Shown piece after piece: positions 25,340-33,310 of a stretch of DNA of 64,000 bases (within the stretch, counting starts at the first letter, position 1; every line of letters starts with the position of its first letter). The notes beneath the pieces were generated by a model. The model was given only the letters and a program-made list of their open reading frames with translations, was not told where the DNA came from and ran no database searches. Source of the stretch: Sulfurimicrobium sp031426915 (GTDB lineage Bacteria; Pseudomonadota; Gammaproteobacteria; Burkholderiales; Sulfuricellaceae); assembly GCA_031426915.1 (NCBI GenBank), contig JASJPB010000028.1, positions 14,547-78,546 of the forward strand. The letters are read 5' to 3'. The position numbers and the translations under genes were made by a program.

Positions 25340-25385
25340 TTGACAATGGTTCTCAATAACTATATTGTTGATAACAGTTCTCATT
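25340..25385 (+). promoter_or_regulatory. Iron-uptake operon promoter overlapped by two Fur-box-like sequences
   Basis: Perfect -35 TTGACA at 25340-25345 with -10 TATATT at 25361-25366 (15-base spacer) or TATTGT at 25363-25368 (17-base spacer). Fur-like sequence 1 at 25345-25358 reads tattgagaaccatt on the minus strand; sequence 2 at 25370-25385 is gataacagttctcatt. Both match the AT-rich GATAAT-type Fur pattern at most positions, and the first covers the core promoter. Divergent placement could let Fur control the patatin gene as well. Confidence 0.7.
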
Positions 25386-25402
25386 TAAACGGAGTTAAAC
25401 CC

Positions 25403-25591
25403 ATGACCATTCTAATCGATGCCTGGCTGGAACGGCGCGATCCCCTACTGCGACTGTGGGACGCCGACAATCACGTGGTTCTCGTGGAATGGCGCGGTGA
25501 AAGACTGCGCAGCCTACTCGAACTAGGTTTGCTGGAGTTGGATAATCTTGCAGAAAGCATTTGGTCGCTGCTACAGCGACCACCTTCACCT
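25403..25591 (+). CDS. Small acidic protein of unknown function, first gene of the Fur-controlled operon
   Basis: A 62-aa, Leu- and Glu-rich soluble protein (MTILIDAWLERRDPLLRLWD...). No recognised domain; it lacks Cys and His clusters. GGAG at 25391-25394 precedes the ATG at 25403; an in-frame ATG further up (25340) lies in the promoter. It sits directly behind the Fur-box promoter and before a second Fur box, so it is probably induced by iron limitation. The end coordinate given excludes the TAA stop (25592-25594). Confidence 0.55.
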
Positions 25592-25610
25592 TAAAAAAAT
25601 TTGCCGCCAT

Positions 25611-25638
25611 TTGTTAACGATTCTTATTTGCATATAAT
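25611..25638 (+). promoter_or_regulatory. Second promoter with Fur box before the P19 gene
   Basis: -35 TTGTTA (25611-25616), 16-base spacer, -10 TATAAT (25633-25638). The stretch 25613-25631 (gttaacgattcttatttgc) matches the GATAACGATTCTCATTTGC form of the Fur box at about 16 of 19 positions and covers the spacer. Confidence 0.72.
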
Positions 25639-25651
25639 TGAAAGGTTACCC

Positions 25652-26203
25652 ATGAAAAAACTGTTCTTGCTAATTTCCCTGACCAGCGCCAGCTACCTGG
25701 CATTCGGTTCCACGGCCGCCCTTGCAGTTGAATACCCCATCGGCACGCCACAGCAACGTGCGGGGATGGAAATCGCCGCAGTATACCTTCAGCCAGTAAC
25801 CATGGAGCCGGAGGGGATGATGAAAAAAGCCGAGGAATCCGACATCCACATCGAGGCGGACATCCACGCCCTGGCCAACAACCCCAATGGTTTTGAAGAA
25901 GGTGCATGGATGCCCTACCTGGTGATCAAATATGAAATCACCAAGCAGGGCAGCAGCGACAAAATCGCGGGTGACTTCATGCCGATGGTGGCCAACGACG
26001 GCCCGCATTACGGCGACAACGTGAAACTCAAGGGGCCTGGCAAGTACATCGTCAAGTACAGGATTTCCCCGCCCAGCACCAACCCCGAGTCGCATTTCGG
26101 ACGGCACACCGACCGTCTGACCGGCGTGCGTCCCTGGTTCAAGCCGTTTGAAGTCGAGTACGAATTCACCTACGTCGGCATCGGCAAGAAAGGCGGCTAC
26201 TAA
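25652..26203 (+). CDS. ftrA: Periplasmic iron-binding protein of the P19/Tp34/FtrA family
   Basis: A 183-aa protein with a signal peptide (~1-25) and the P19 core: EYPIGTPQQRAGMEIAAVYLQP, the metal/copper region SDIHIEADIHA, PYLVIKYEITKQGS and the FMPMVANDGPHYGDNVKL segment with Met and His ligands. P19 proteins bind iron together with copper and feed FTR1-type permeases in the periplasm. The ATG at 25652 follows a Fur-box promoter with GAAAGG just upstream. First of the Ftr genes here. Confidence 0.9.
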   Translation: MKKLFLLISLTSASYLAFGSTAALAVEYPIGTPQQRAGMEIAAVYLQPVTMEPEGMMKKAEESDIHIEADIHALANNPNGFEEGAWMPYLVIKYEITKQGSSDKIAGDFMPMVANDGPHYGDNVKLKGPGKYIVKYRISPPSTNPESHFGRHTDRLTGVRPWFKPFEVEYEFTYVGIGKKGGY

Positions 26204-26204
26204 A

Positions 26205-27719
26205 ATGACGCCCATCACCCGATTCAGGATAAAAACCCTGCCCCTCGCATTGGCGGCCATGTGCGCCACTTTGCCCGCCTTTGCCGGTGATCTTGCTCAG
26301 ACTGAATTCATCAAGGAAATGAAACGCCTCTCGGAACGTCTTGAGAAACTGGAGCGTCATAACGCCGATCTGGAAAAGAAGCTTCAGGCACAAGGCGACC
26401 CCCTTACTCCGCGTGTGAAAGCACTGGAGGAATACAACACACGTATCGAGAAAGGGCTGGCAAGCGAAAACGTGAGCGAAAACGAGCCGGAACTCACTGC
26501 GCGCCTCAAGGCAACGGAATATCAGGGACTGGAAATGCAGAAATCCTCCAAGGTGGTGGAATCCCTGGACGGCATCAAGGCCGGCGCCAGTTTCACTACC
26601 GTGGCGCAAAAAGCCAGCGGAATCGCCAACAAGGACACCCATCTCAACTACCGCACCGACATCACGGTAAGCACGCCGGCAGGCACCATGGGTGACACCA
26701 CCGGCATGCTGTTCGGCCATTTCCGCATCGGCCAGGGCAAGGGCGTGAGCGACGTGCTGACCGCGTTCTCCGGCCCCAATGCCACTGCCTTCCAGCTCGG
26801 CACCGCCGACCTAGCCGATACCACCGCCGTGATGCTGGCCCAGGCCTGGTATCAGGCTGACATTCCCATGCCATTCGGCGGTTTCAAGCCCCGTTCGCGG
26901 GAAACCCTGACCGTCAATTTCGGCAAGATGGACCCGTTCGGATTTTTTGATCAGAACCATGCCGCCAACGACGAGGGACGGCAGTTCCTCTCCAGCATTT
27001 TCGTGCACAACGCGCTGCTGGACAATCCGATGGCTGCCAACGTAGGCGCCGACGCCTATGGCTTCACCCCCGGCGTGCGCTTGTCTTACCTCAACGAGAA
27101 GAGCAAGCCGGAAAACTATCGCCTCTCCCTCGGCGTATTCGGCGCCGGCCAGGGTGCCAATTTCAGCCAGGCCTTCACATCGCCGTTCGTCATCGCCCAG
27201 GCGGAAACCAGGCAAATTTTTTCCGGGCTGGCAGGCAATTACCGCGTCTATGCCTGGCGCAACGGCCAAGCACCGTCCTATAGCGGGGAAACGGTCTCCC
27301 ATCGCGGGGTCGGGTTCAATTTCGACCAACGCCTGGACGACTACATCACCCTCTTTGGGCGCTACGGCAAGGGCTGGGGCGAAGGCCACCCCTTCGACCA
27401 AACCCTGAGTCTGGGCGCGGAATTCGGCGGGAGCTACTGGGATCGTGGCGGCGATGCCCTCGGCGTGGCCTTCGGTGCCAACAAGGTGAGCGCCGATTTT
27501 CAACGCGATTCGGCAAGCGTGGATGCGGATGGTGATGGCAATCCGGATTTTGGCTTCCAGGCCAGTGGCGCGGAAAAAGTGATGGAAATCTACTACCGCT
27601 ACCGTCTCAACAACCAATTCGAGATCACGCCGGATTTCCAGTACATCCAGAACCCGGCGGGCAATGGCGATGCGGAAAACGTCAAGATATTCGGCGCCCG
27701 CGCTCAGTTGATGTTTTAG
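26205..27719 (+). CDS. OprB-like outer-membrane porin with N-terminal coiled coil
   Basis: A 504-aa protein starting one base after the ftrA stop. Signal peptide ~1-27, a coiled coil ~30-85 (FIKEMKRLSERLEKLERHN), then a beta-barrel with repeated aromatic strands and the OprB-type C-terminus YRYRLNNQFEITPDFQYIQNP ending in ...QLMF, with terminal Phe as expected for BAM recognition. Porins of this family are usually sugar channels; inside a ferric/ferrous uptake operon it more likely brings iron or an iron chelate through the outer membrane. The family call is from sequence style only. Confidence 0.75.
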   Translation: MTPITRFRIKTLPLALAAMCATLPAFAGDLAQTEFIKEMKRLSERLEKLERHNADLEKKLQAQGDPLTPRVKALEEYNTRIEKGLASENVSENEPELTARLKATEYQGLEMQKSSKVVESLDGIKAGASFTTVAQKASGIANKDTHLNYRTDITVSTPAGTMGDTTGMLFGHFRIGQGKGVSDVLTAFSGPNATAFQLGTADLADTTAVMLAQAWYQADIPMPFGGFKPRSRETLTVNFGKMDPFGFFDQNHAANDEGRQFLSSIFVHNALLDNPMAANVGADAYGFTPGVRLSYLNEKSKPENYRLSLGVFGAGQGANFSQAFTSPFVIAQAETRQIFSGLAGNYRVYAWRNGQAPSYSGETVSHRGVGFNFDQRLDDYITLFGRYGKGWGEGHPFDQTLSLGAEFGGSYWDRGGDALGVAFGANKVSADFQRDSASVDADGDGNPDFGFQASGAEKVMEIYYRYRLNNQFEITPDFQYIQNPAGNGDAENVKIFGARAQLMF

Positions 27720-27733
27720 GAGGGGAAGCTGAA

Positions 27734-28060
27734 ATGAAGCAGCTATTTGTCTTACTCGCATTCGCACTTTCACTGAATACGGCTCATGCGGAGGACTTGC
27801 CGAGCTACGCCCTGACCGCCGCGAACGGGCGATTCCAACCGGAAACCATCAATGTCCCGGCGGGGCAGCGCTTCAAGCTGGTCATCACCAACAAGGGACC
27901 CGGGCCGGAGGAATTCGAAAGTCTCGAATTGCGCAAGGAAACGGTGCTGGCTCCCGGGGTCACGCGCTCGCTGGTGTTCGCGCCGATGAAACCTGGCGTC
28001 TACAAGTTCTTTGGCGAATTCCACCCGGATACCGCCAAGGGCCAGATCGTCGCCAAATAG
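27734..28060 (+). CDS. ftrB: Periplasmic cupredoxin-domain protein (FtrB-like)
   Basis: A 108-aa protein with a signal peptide (~1-19) and a cupredoxin_1/EfeO-like fold: RFQPETINVPAGQRFKLVITNKGPGPEEFES, LAPGVTRSLVFAPMKPGVYKFFGEFHPDTAKG. Glu and His in the last segment are candidate copper ligands. In FtrABCD systems this protein is thought to oxidise or hand over iron before the FTR1 permease. Lies 15 bases after the porin gene and 10 before the permease. Confidence 0.85.
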   Translation: MKQLFVLLAFALSLNTAHAEDLPSYALTAANGRFQPETINVPAGQRFKLVITNKGPGPEEFESLELRKETVLAPGVTRSLVFAPMKPGVYKFFGEFHPDTAKGQIVAK

Positions 28061-28069
28061 GAGAACACC

Positions 28070-28885
28070 ATGGGCAACACCCTCTTCATCGTCTGGCGCG
28101 AAAGCGTGGAAGGCATTCTGGTGGTGGGCATCCTTTACGCCTGGCTCAAGGCCCATCCCCAGGGCGTTGTGGGCATGCGCTACCTGTGGAGCGGAGTCGC
28201 CGCAGGCCTGGGATTGGCGGGATTGCTAGCGCTGGCCATGATGGGGGTGTACAGCAGCCTCGATGGCGAGGCACTGGACTATTTCCAGCTTGGCATGATG
28301 CTCCTCGCCGCCGCTCTCATCACGCAAATGGTGTTCTGGATGCGCAAGTATGGCCGCAACCTGAAGCGGGATCTGGAAACCGGCCTGGCGCAAGCGGCTG
28401 AAACGGCCAATTGGACGGGCGTGGCGGTCATCGCCATGCTCGCGGTCGGGCGCGAAAGCGCGGAAACCGTGATCTTCCTCTGGGGCAACGGCATGGAGCA
28501 ACACGGCATGGCCTTCGCGCAATTCCTGGCAGCCGCCGCGCTGGGTTTCGCACTGGCCCTCGCCACTTTCTGGTTGCTGGTGCGGGGCGGACGTTTCCTG
28601 TCCTGGAAAATATTTTTCCGCGCCAGCGAAATCCTGCTCCTGTTGCTTGCCGCCGGCATGCTGGTGGGCGGCGCTGAAAGAATGATCGGCTACGGCTGGA
28701 TTCCCGCCCTGGCCGACCCGGCGTGGGATTCCTCCTTCCTGCTCGACGACGGCGTCGGCGCCGGCAACCTGATTGCTTCCCTCACCGGCTACCGCGCCCA
28801 TCCCGCCCTGATGCTGGTGCTGGTATATGCCGCCTACTGGGCGCTGGTGCTCGGCTGGCCACGCTTGCGTAAATCGCCGGCATGA
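28070..28885 (+). CDS. ftrC: FTR1-family iron permease (FtrC-like)
   Basis: A 271-aa inner-membrane protein of about seven helices. The two signature RExxE iron motifs are RESVE at residues 10-14 and RESAE at residues 128-132. These carry ferric ion in yeast Ftr1 and bacterial EfeU. The stop overlaps the next ATG (ATGA). SD GGAG lies 9 bases before the ATG. Confidence 0.92.
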   Translation: MGNTLFIVWRESVEGILVVGILYAWLKAHPQGVVGMRYLWSGVAAGLGLAGLLALAMMGVYSSLDGEALDYFQLGMMLLAAALITQMVFWMRKYGRNLKRDLETGLAQAAETANWTGVAVIAMLAVGRESAETVIFLWGNGMEQHGMAFAQFLAAAALGFALALATFWLLVRGGRFLSWKIFFRASEILLLLLAAGMLVGGAERMIGYGWIPALADPAWDSSFLLDDGVGAGNLIASLTGYRAHPALMLVLVYAAYWALVLGWPRLRKSPA

Positions 28886-29505
28886 AGATGCACGTATTAC
28901 CGCCAACGGAGTTCGCCAATCCGCTCTTGCGGCGGCTGACGGCATCCCTCTCTCCATCTCTCCACCGTAGGGAGAGAGGGAAACACCTCCCCTCTCCGCC
29001 TGGGAGAGGGGCTGGCATTCGAGACGGCCAGCATCAAGCACCAGGCCAGGATGTTTGCCTGCTGTGCGCCATCATTGGCGCATTGGCGGCGGCACTGGGG
29101 CTGGCGGTATTGGCCAAGGCGCTATTCCTGACGCCACACGGCCCAGCCGTGCTGGCACTGGACGAAACATGCAGCCTGAGCAGCTCAAGCTGCTTCATGC
29201 GCCTGCCTGATGGCGGCACTCTGGAATTTACGCTCGGCCCGCACCCGATTCGCCTGCTCAAGCCGCTGACACTGCAAATCCGTACTTCCGGAAGTAAGGC
29301 ACGCCCGCTGGAAGTGGATTTTACCGGGGTGAGCACGCCCATGGTCTTCAACCGCGCCTTCCCGAAGCCTTCTGGGGATGGGGTCTATATAGCGCAAACG
29401 GCCCTCCCCGTCTGCACCACCGGACGCATGGTGTGGCAGGCCACGGTATTGCTGGAAAACGGCAAGCGTCTTTACCTTGCACCGTTCCGTTTTGAAACCG
29501 ATTAA
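28882..29505 (+). CDS. Unknown single-pass membrane protein in the ftr operon, N-terminal part carrying an inserted repeat
   Basis: 207 aa. Start overlaps the ftrC stop (ATGA). Residues ~22-44 (SLSPSLHRRER... SPPGRGAG) are encoded by two perfect palindromic hairpins at 28946-28980 and 28989-29011, so this piece is a repeat that was inserted in frame. A membrane helix (~62-83) is followed by an extracytoplasmic part with Cys pairs (CSLSSSSC) and a final beta-rich domain. No family recognised. It precedes FtrD with 11 bases spacing and may be an accessory subunit. Confidence 0.65.
   Translation: MKMHVLPPTEFANPLLRRLTASLSPSLHRRERGKHLPSPPGRGAGIRDGQHQAPGQDVCLLCAIIGALAAALGLAVLAKALFLTPHGPAVLALDETCSLSSSSCFMRLPDGGTLEFTLGPHPIRLLKPLTLQIRTSGSKARPLEVDFTGVSTPMVFNRAFPKPSGDGVYIAQTALPVCTTGRMVWQATVLLENGKRLYLAPFRFETD
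28946..29011. repeat. Pair of palindromic hairpins (REP/BIME-like) inside a coding region
   Basis: Hairpin 1: ccctctctcc (28946-28955) and ggagagaggg (28971-28980), perfect 10-bp stem. Hairpin 2: cccctctcc (28989-28997) and ggagagggg (29003-29011), perfect 9-bp stem. Head-to-tail pairs of such G/C hairpins are typical dispersed repeats. Here they lie within an open reading frame and do not break it. Confidence 0.75.
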
Positions 29506-29516
29506 AGAAAACCGTC

Positions 29517-30917
29517 ATGAAAATGGAATACCCCGTATTTCTCCAGCCTTCCCCTCCCCCCTCAGGCCTGCAACGTCTGGGAGAAACCATGCGCCGCAAT
29601 CGCTGCCTCATCATCGGCGTGCAATGGGCGCTGGTGGTGTTCTACCTGGCGCTGGTGACGGTGCCTGCTTTTCTCCCTGCGCCAGCGCTCGATGCACGCA
29701 TGCTCGACCACCTCACCCTGTTTGCCCAGTTCCTGTTCTGGGGTATCTGGTGGCCGTTCGTGATTGTTTCGGTGATGGCCGTGGGGCGCGCCTGGTGTGG
29801 CTTGTTCTGCCCCGAAGGCACCCTCACCGAGCTCGCCAGCCGCCATGGACTGGGACTTCCGGTGCCGCGCTGGATCAAGTGGAGCGGCTGGCCCTTCGTC
29901 GCCTTTGTCGCGACCACTATCTACGGGCAACTGCTTTCCGTCTATGAGTATCCCAAGGCGGTGCTGCTGATCCTCGGCGGCTCCACTGTTGCCGCGCTCG
30001 CCGTTGGTCTGGTTTACGGCAAGGGGACGCGGGTATGGTGCCGCCACCTGTGCCCGGTATCCGGCGTGTTCGGCCTGCTGGCACGGCTCGCACCGCTGCA
30101 TTTCCGGGTCGATCGCAAACAATGGGACGCAGCCCCGGAGATCGCGCGCCAGCCTGTGCAGTGTGCCCCGCTCATCGATATGCGGCGCATGACCGGCGCC
30201 GCCCAGTGTCATATGTGCGGGCGTTGCAGCGGCCACCGCGACGCGGTGCAGCTTGCCGCCCGCATGCCGGGACGTGAAATCATCGATCTGCCGCTCCTCG
30301 ACGCCAAGCCATGGGAAGCCCGTCTGCTGGTATTCGGCATCATCGGCGTGGCAGTGGGCGCATTCCAGTGGTCGGCCTCGCCGTGGTTCGTCGCCGCCAA
30401 GCAGAAAATCGCCGAATGGCTGGTGGAACGCGATTCGTTCTGGCTGCTGCAGGACAACGCGCCATGGTGGCTGCTTACCCACTATCCCCAATCCAACGAT
30501 GTCTTCACCTGGCTCGACGGGCTGGGCATCCTGGCCTACATCGGCCTCACCGCCCTGCTCGTTGGCGGCTGGGTCTGGGGCTGGCTGAGGGCGGCTGGCG
30601 CCGTGTTGCCGGGAAGCAGTACCGCCAACGCGCGCTGGCTGGCCTACAGCCTTGTTCCACTGGGCGGCATCGGTGTATTTCTGGGACTTTCGGGGTTGAC
30701 TGTCGTCCATCTTTCCGCCGAAGGCATCCACCTTGCATGGCTTGCGCAGGTGCGCGCCGTGCTGCTTGGAGTCGCTGCCGTTTGGAGCATGGCGCTGGCC
30801 GTCGGCATGTTGCGCCACGAATCCTCCGTTCTGCGTCGCTGGCTAGCCGTAAGCGCCGTGGCTATGGGCGTTGCGGGGGTGATTACCCCTTGGCTGTTCC
30901 TGTTTTTCCTGTGGTAG
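29517..30917 (+). CDS. ftrD: Membrane 4Fe-4S protein (FtrD-like, NapH/CcoG-type)
   Basis: A 466-aa protein with about seven to nine helices. Cys motifs: CGLFCP (Cys94/98), CRHLCP (Cys175/179), and Cys216 plus CHMCGRC (Cys231/234/237), which can hold two FeS clusters facing the cytoplasm. The C-terminal third has further membrane helices. In FtrABCD systems FtrD is thought to transfer electrons to the permease or FtrB. The ATG at 29517 is chosen; a later in-frame ATG (29589, MRRNRC) is possible. Confidence 0.88.
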   Translation: MKMEYPVFLQPSPPPSGLQRLGETMRRNRCLIIGVQWALVVFYLALVTVPAFLPAPALDARMLDHLTLFAQFLFWGIWWPFVIVSVMAVGRAWCGLFCPEGTLTELASRHGLGLPVPRWIKWSGWPFVAFVATTIYGQLLSVYEYPKAVLLILGGSTVAALAVGLVYGKGTRVWCRHLCPVSGVFGLLARLAPLHFRVDRKQWDAAPEIARQPVQCAPLIDMRRMTGAAQCHMCGRCSGHRDAVQLAARMPGREIIDLPLLDAKPWEARLLVFGIIGVAVGAFQWSASPWFVAAKQKIAEWLVERDSFWLLQDNAPWWLLTHYPQSNDVFTWLDGLGILAYIGLTALLVGGWVWGWLRAAGAVLPGSSTANARWLAYSLVPLGGIGVFLGLSGLTVVHLSAEGIHLAWLAQVRAVLLGVAAVWSMALAVGMLRHESSVLRRWLAVSAVAMGVAGVITPWLFLFFLW

Positions 30918-30988
30918 GTAGAACTGGTCCTGAATTCAATTGATGTTTAACCCGCCGGGTGACCGGCAATTCGAGAAGGAGATTTGAA

Positions 30989-31444
30989 ATGGAATTAGAT
31001 AAGGAAAAAGCAATCGGGCTGCTGAACAGAATCATGGAACTCGAACTGGCAGGCGTGGTGCGTTACACACACTACTCGCTGATGGTGTACGGATTCAACC
31101 GAATCCCCATCGTCAGCTGGCTTTCCTCGCAAGCGGATGAAGGACTGCTGCATGCCAAGAAAGCCGGCGAGCTGATCACCCACTTCGGCGGGCACCCCTC
31201 GCTCGGCATCGGTCCCCTGCTGGAAAGCCACAAGCACAACATTGGCGACATCCTGCGCGAGTCACTAGAGCATGAGAACCTTGCCAAGTCGGTCTATTAC
31301 GATCTGCTCGCGGTGGCAGATGGCAAATCCATCCTGCTGGAAGAATATGCGCGCGACATGATCAGCGAGGAAGAGATGCACGCAGGAGAAGTGGACAAAA
31401 TGCTCCGCAATCCTGGCGATATCGGGACATTTGCAGCCCAATAA
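30989..31444 (+). CDS. Bacterioferritin/ferritin-like diiron protein
   Basis: A 151-aa four-helix protein. ELELAGVVRYTHYSLM, EGLLHAKKAGELI and LEHENLAKSVYYDLL, DMISEEEMHAGEVDKML supply the Glu/His pairs of a ferroxidase centre. Likely stores iron taken up by the preceding operon. AAGGAG at 30976-30981 precedes the ATG at 30989; an in-frame ATG at 30959 would add ten odd residues. Confidence 0.85.
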   Translation: MELDKEKAIGLLNRIMELELAGVVRYTHYSLMVYGFNRIPIVSWLSSQADEGLLHAKKAGELITHFGGHPSLGIGPLLESHKHNIGDILRESLEHENLAKSVYYDLLAVADGKSILLEEYARDMISEEEMHAGEVDKMLRNPGDIGTFAAQ

Positions 31445-31480
31445 TGCCCATAGCGGCAAAAACGGGGGCTTCGTGAATTC

Positions 31481-31499
31481 CGCAAATAGATGATTTGCG
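31481..31499. promoter_or_regulatory. Operator-like dyad upstream of the hemP locus
   Basis: cgcaaat (31481-31487) and atttgcg (31493-31499) form a perfect 7-bp dyad with a 5-base spacer. It resembles the outer halves (GCAAAT...ATTTGC) of extended Fur boxes but lacks the usual inner core, so its regulator is uncertain. It is the only dyad between the ferritin gene and the small membrane peptide. Confidence 0.45.
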
Positions 31500-31558
31500 C
31501 CAATGGCCGTTTCTTCGTTTGCAAGGCACGCAGGCATTTTTTTCAGGAACGGCTCCAA

Positions 31559-31602
31559 TTTTTTACCGGGCTGATGAACGCCATCCTGAAGCTGGTAAAA
31601 AA
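31559..31602 (+). promoter_or_regulatory. Stem-loop directly upstream of the ribosome site of the small peptide gene
   Basis: Perfect 9-bp arms ttttttacc (31559-31567) and ggtaaaaaa (31594-31602) with a 26-base loop. The right arm abuts the aaggggtaag ribosome site of the ORF at 31613, so pairing could influence translation. Confidence 0.4.
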
Positions 31603-31612
31603 GGGGTAAGAC

Positions 31613-31723
31613 ATGAAGACATTCATCTGGCTGTACAAGGGAAGCGGCTGGCAAGCGGCGTTTTTTCTAGTGTTGCTTGTGCTTGGCACCGTGCTGCCCT
31701 ATCTCATGCGGAATTCGGCTTGA
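31613..31723 (+). CDS. 36-aa single-helix membrane peptide upstream of hemP
   Basis: Encodes 36 residues: a short basic head (MKTFIWLYKGSGW) and one membrane helix (residues ~14-31), ending RNSA. The start has a good ribosome site (aaggggtaag). It sits between the ferritin gene and hemP with codon use like the neighbours. It has no recognised family; a role with the haem uptake genes is inferred from position only. Confidence 0.6.
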   Translation: MKTFIWLYKGSGWQAAFFLVLLVLGTVLPYLMRNSA

Positions 31724-31754
31724 TGGTACCGGCAAGCGGAAGGAGAAAACCGGC

Positions 31755-31940
31755 ATGACCCATAACTGCAAACCGGTAACACATATTCCCGTTCGGTCCG
31801 GCCACACCGATTTCCCGGCACCCCAGCAAGTCGATGTCCGCGAACTGCTGGGCGACGGCCGCGAGTTGCGCATCCTGCACGGCAATCAGGAATACCGCCT
31901 GACCTTGACCCGCAAGGGCAAACTGATATTGACCAAATAG
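31755..31940 (+). CDS. hemP: HemP family protein (haemin uptake)
   Basis: A 61-aa protein with the HemP core VDVRELLGDGRELRILHGNQEYRLTLTRKGKLILTK, C-terminal as in the family. HemP is needed for expression or assembly of TonB-dependent haem uptake in beta- and alphaproteobacteria. AGGAG at 31741-31745 supports the ATG at 31755. The DUF2325 gene starts 10 bases after. Confidence 0.92.
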   Translation: MTHNCKPVTHIPVRSGHTDFPAPQQVDVRELLGDGRELRILHGNQEYRLTLTRKGKLILTK

Positions 31941-31950
31941 AGGCTGTGTC

Positions 31951-33225
31951 ATGTGCATGGTAATACGAACGAAAACAGCAGAAGTTCCTGAAACCTCCAC
32001 AGGCGCATTCCCCACGCCGGCGGCCACGATACCGTCTGTTGCCCGGAAAATGCCACGCCGGCGCAAGCTGTGGGAAATCGCCCATAGATACCACTGCCCC
32101 GTCGTGGGTACCTGCCTGACGGTGGAGGAATTGCGCAAACTGGCGCGCCGTGCCGGCCTGGAAGGATGGAACAGCGAATCCGACTACACGCTGCACAGCA
32201 CCGCCGTCGGACTGGCGGGCGACAGAAATGGACTTTCCGATCCGATGCAGAAGTTGCTGGAACGCAAGTTCGAGGCGATCGTGCGGCGTTCCGCCCGCGC
32301 CAAATCCGGCGACGAACTGCTGTCGTGGTGGCGCGAAGCGCTGGCGCGCGGCGAGGCGGCCGGCGCATTCTGGGCGGCCATGTCGCACGCACACGCAAGC
32401 GAGCAGGTCGCCCACCTGATCTACGAAGACATCCACATGCTCTCTCACCAGGTGGGCGCGGCCAGCCATGCCGATCTCGGCGAACTCGCCCGGCTGAGGC
32501 GGGTGGAAGCCGAGCTGACACTGAAGCTGGAGCGGCAGCAGGAACGGCATGGTGCGCAAGTGGCGGAAAAAGAGGAAGACATCCGCAACCTGAGCCTACG
32601 CCTCGACGGCGCATTGGAGATCGAGCGGCGCCTGCGCGCTGCCGAAACTGACCTACTGGCAAACGGCAGCGATAGCATCGCACGGTTGCGCATCTCCGAG
32701 CTGGAGGTGCGCCTGCATGCCGAAACACAGCGCGCCGTACAGGCGGAAAGGCGCTACGGAGAAGTGGCCGCCCAGGCAGCCGGTCTTCAGCAGAAAACAG
32801 ACGAACTGCAAAGCGAATGGGAAGCGGCCGAGGAAGCACTGACCATGGCACTGACCCCGTCCGCTTGTCGTGATTGCGCGGAAAGCCTTGAAGGACGCTG
32901 CGCCAGCGGGGATTTTTCCGGACGCTGCATCCTGTGCGTGGGTGGCCGCACCGGCCTGGCCGACCAATACCGCACCATGGTAGAGCGCAGCAACGGCCGC
33001 TTTGTCCATCACGACGGAGGCATCGAGGACAACCCGAAACGCCTCCAGGCGATGCTCGCCGCAGCCGATGCGGTGATCTGCCCCGCCGACAACGTCAGTC
33101 ACGGCGCCTATTACGTGGTCAAGCGCCTGTGCAAGCAATATGGCAAACCTTGCGTATTGCTCAAGCGCTCCGGGCTTTCCACCTTCGCGCGCGGCCTGGC
33201 GGAGCTGGCGGAAAACCGGCGATAA
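31951..33225 (+). CDS. DUF2325 protein with long coiled coil and Cys-rich region
   Basis: A 424-aa protein. The N-terminal ~145 residues include HRYHCPVVGTCLTVEEL; residues ~175-300 form a long charged coiled coil; a cluster of Cys (306, 309, 317, 326, 329) follows; the C-terminal ~100 residues (CILCVGGRTGLADQYRTMVERSNGRFVHHDGG, ADAVICPADNVSHGAYYVVKRLCKQYGKPCVLL) are the DUF2325 domain, a Toprim/Rossmann-like fold. It lies between hemP and a TonB receptor, with no known function. Metal or haem binding through the Cys/His is an inference. Confidence 0.85.
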   Translation: MCMVIRTKTAEVPETSTGAFPTPAATIPSVARKMPRRRKLWEIAHRYHCPVVGTCLTVEELRKLARRAGLEGWNSESDYTLHSTAVGLAGDRNGLSDPMQKLLERKFEAIVRRSARAKSGDELLSWWREALARGEAAGAFWAAMSHAHASEQVAHLIYEDIHMLSHQVGAASHADLGELARLRRVEAELTLKLERQQERHGAQVAEKEEDIRNLSLRLDGALEIERRLRAAETDLLANGSDSIARLRISELEVRLHAETQRAVQAERRYGEVAAQAAGLQQKTDELQSEWEAAEEALTMALTPSACRDCAESLEGRCASGDFSGRCILCVGGRTGLADQYRTMVERSNGRFVHHDGGIEDNPKRLQAMLAAADAVICPADNVSHGAYYVVKRLCKQYGKPCVLLKRSGLSTFARGLAELAENRR

Positions 33226-33310
33226 AGCAGCCTAACTTTCATTCTTTCAGCCAGCCTTGGGTCGAGTACGTCCCTGCCAGCCAGATAACACGCACTCAAG
33301 GAGCATTTTC

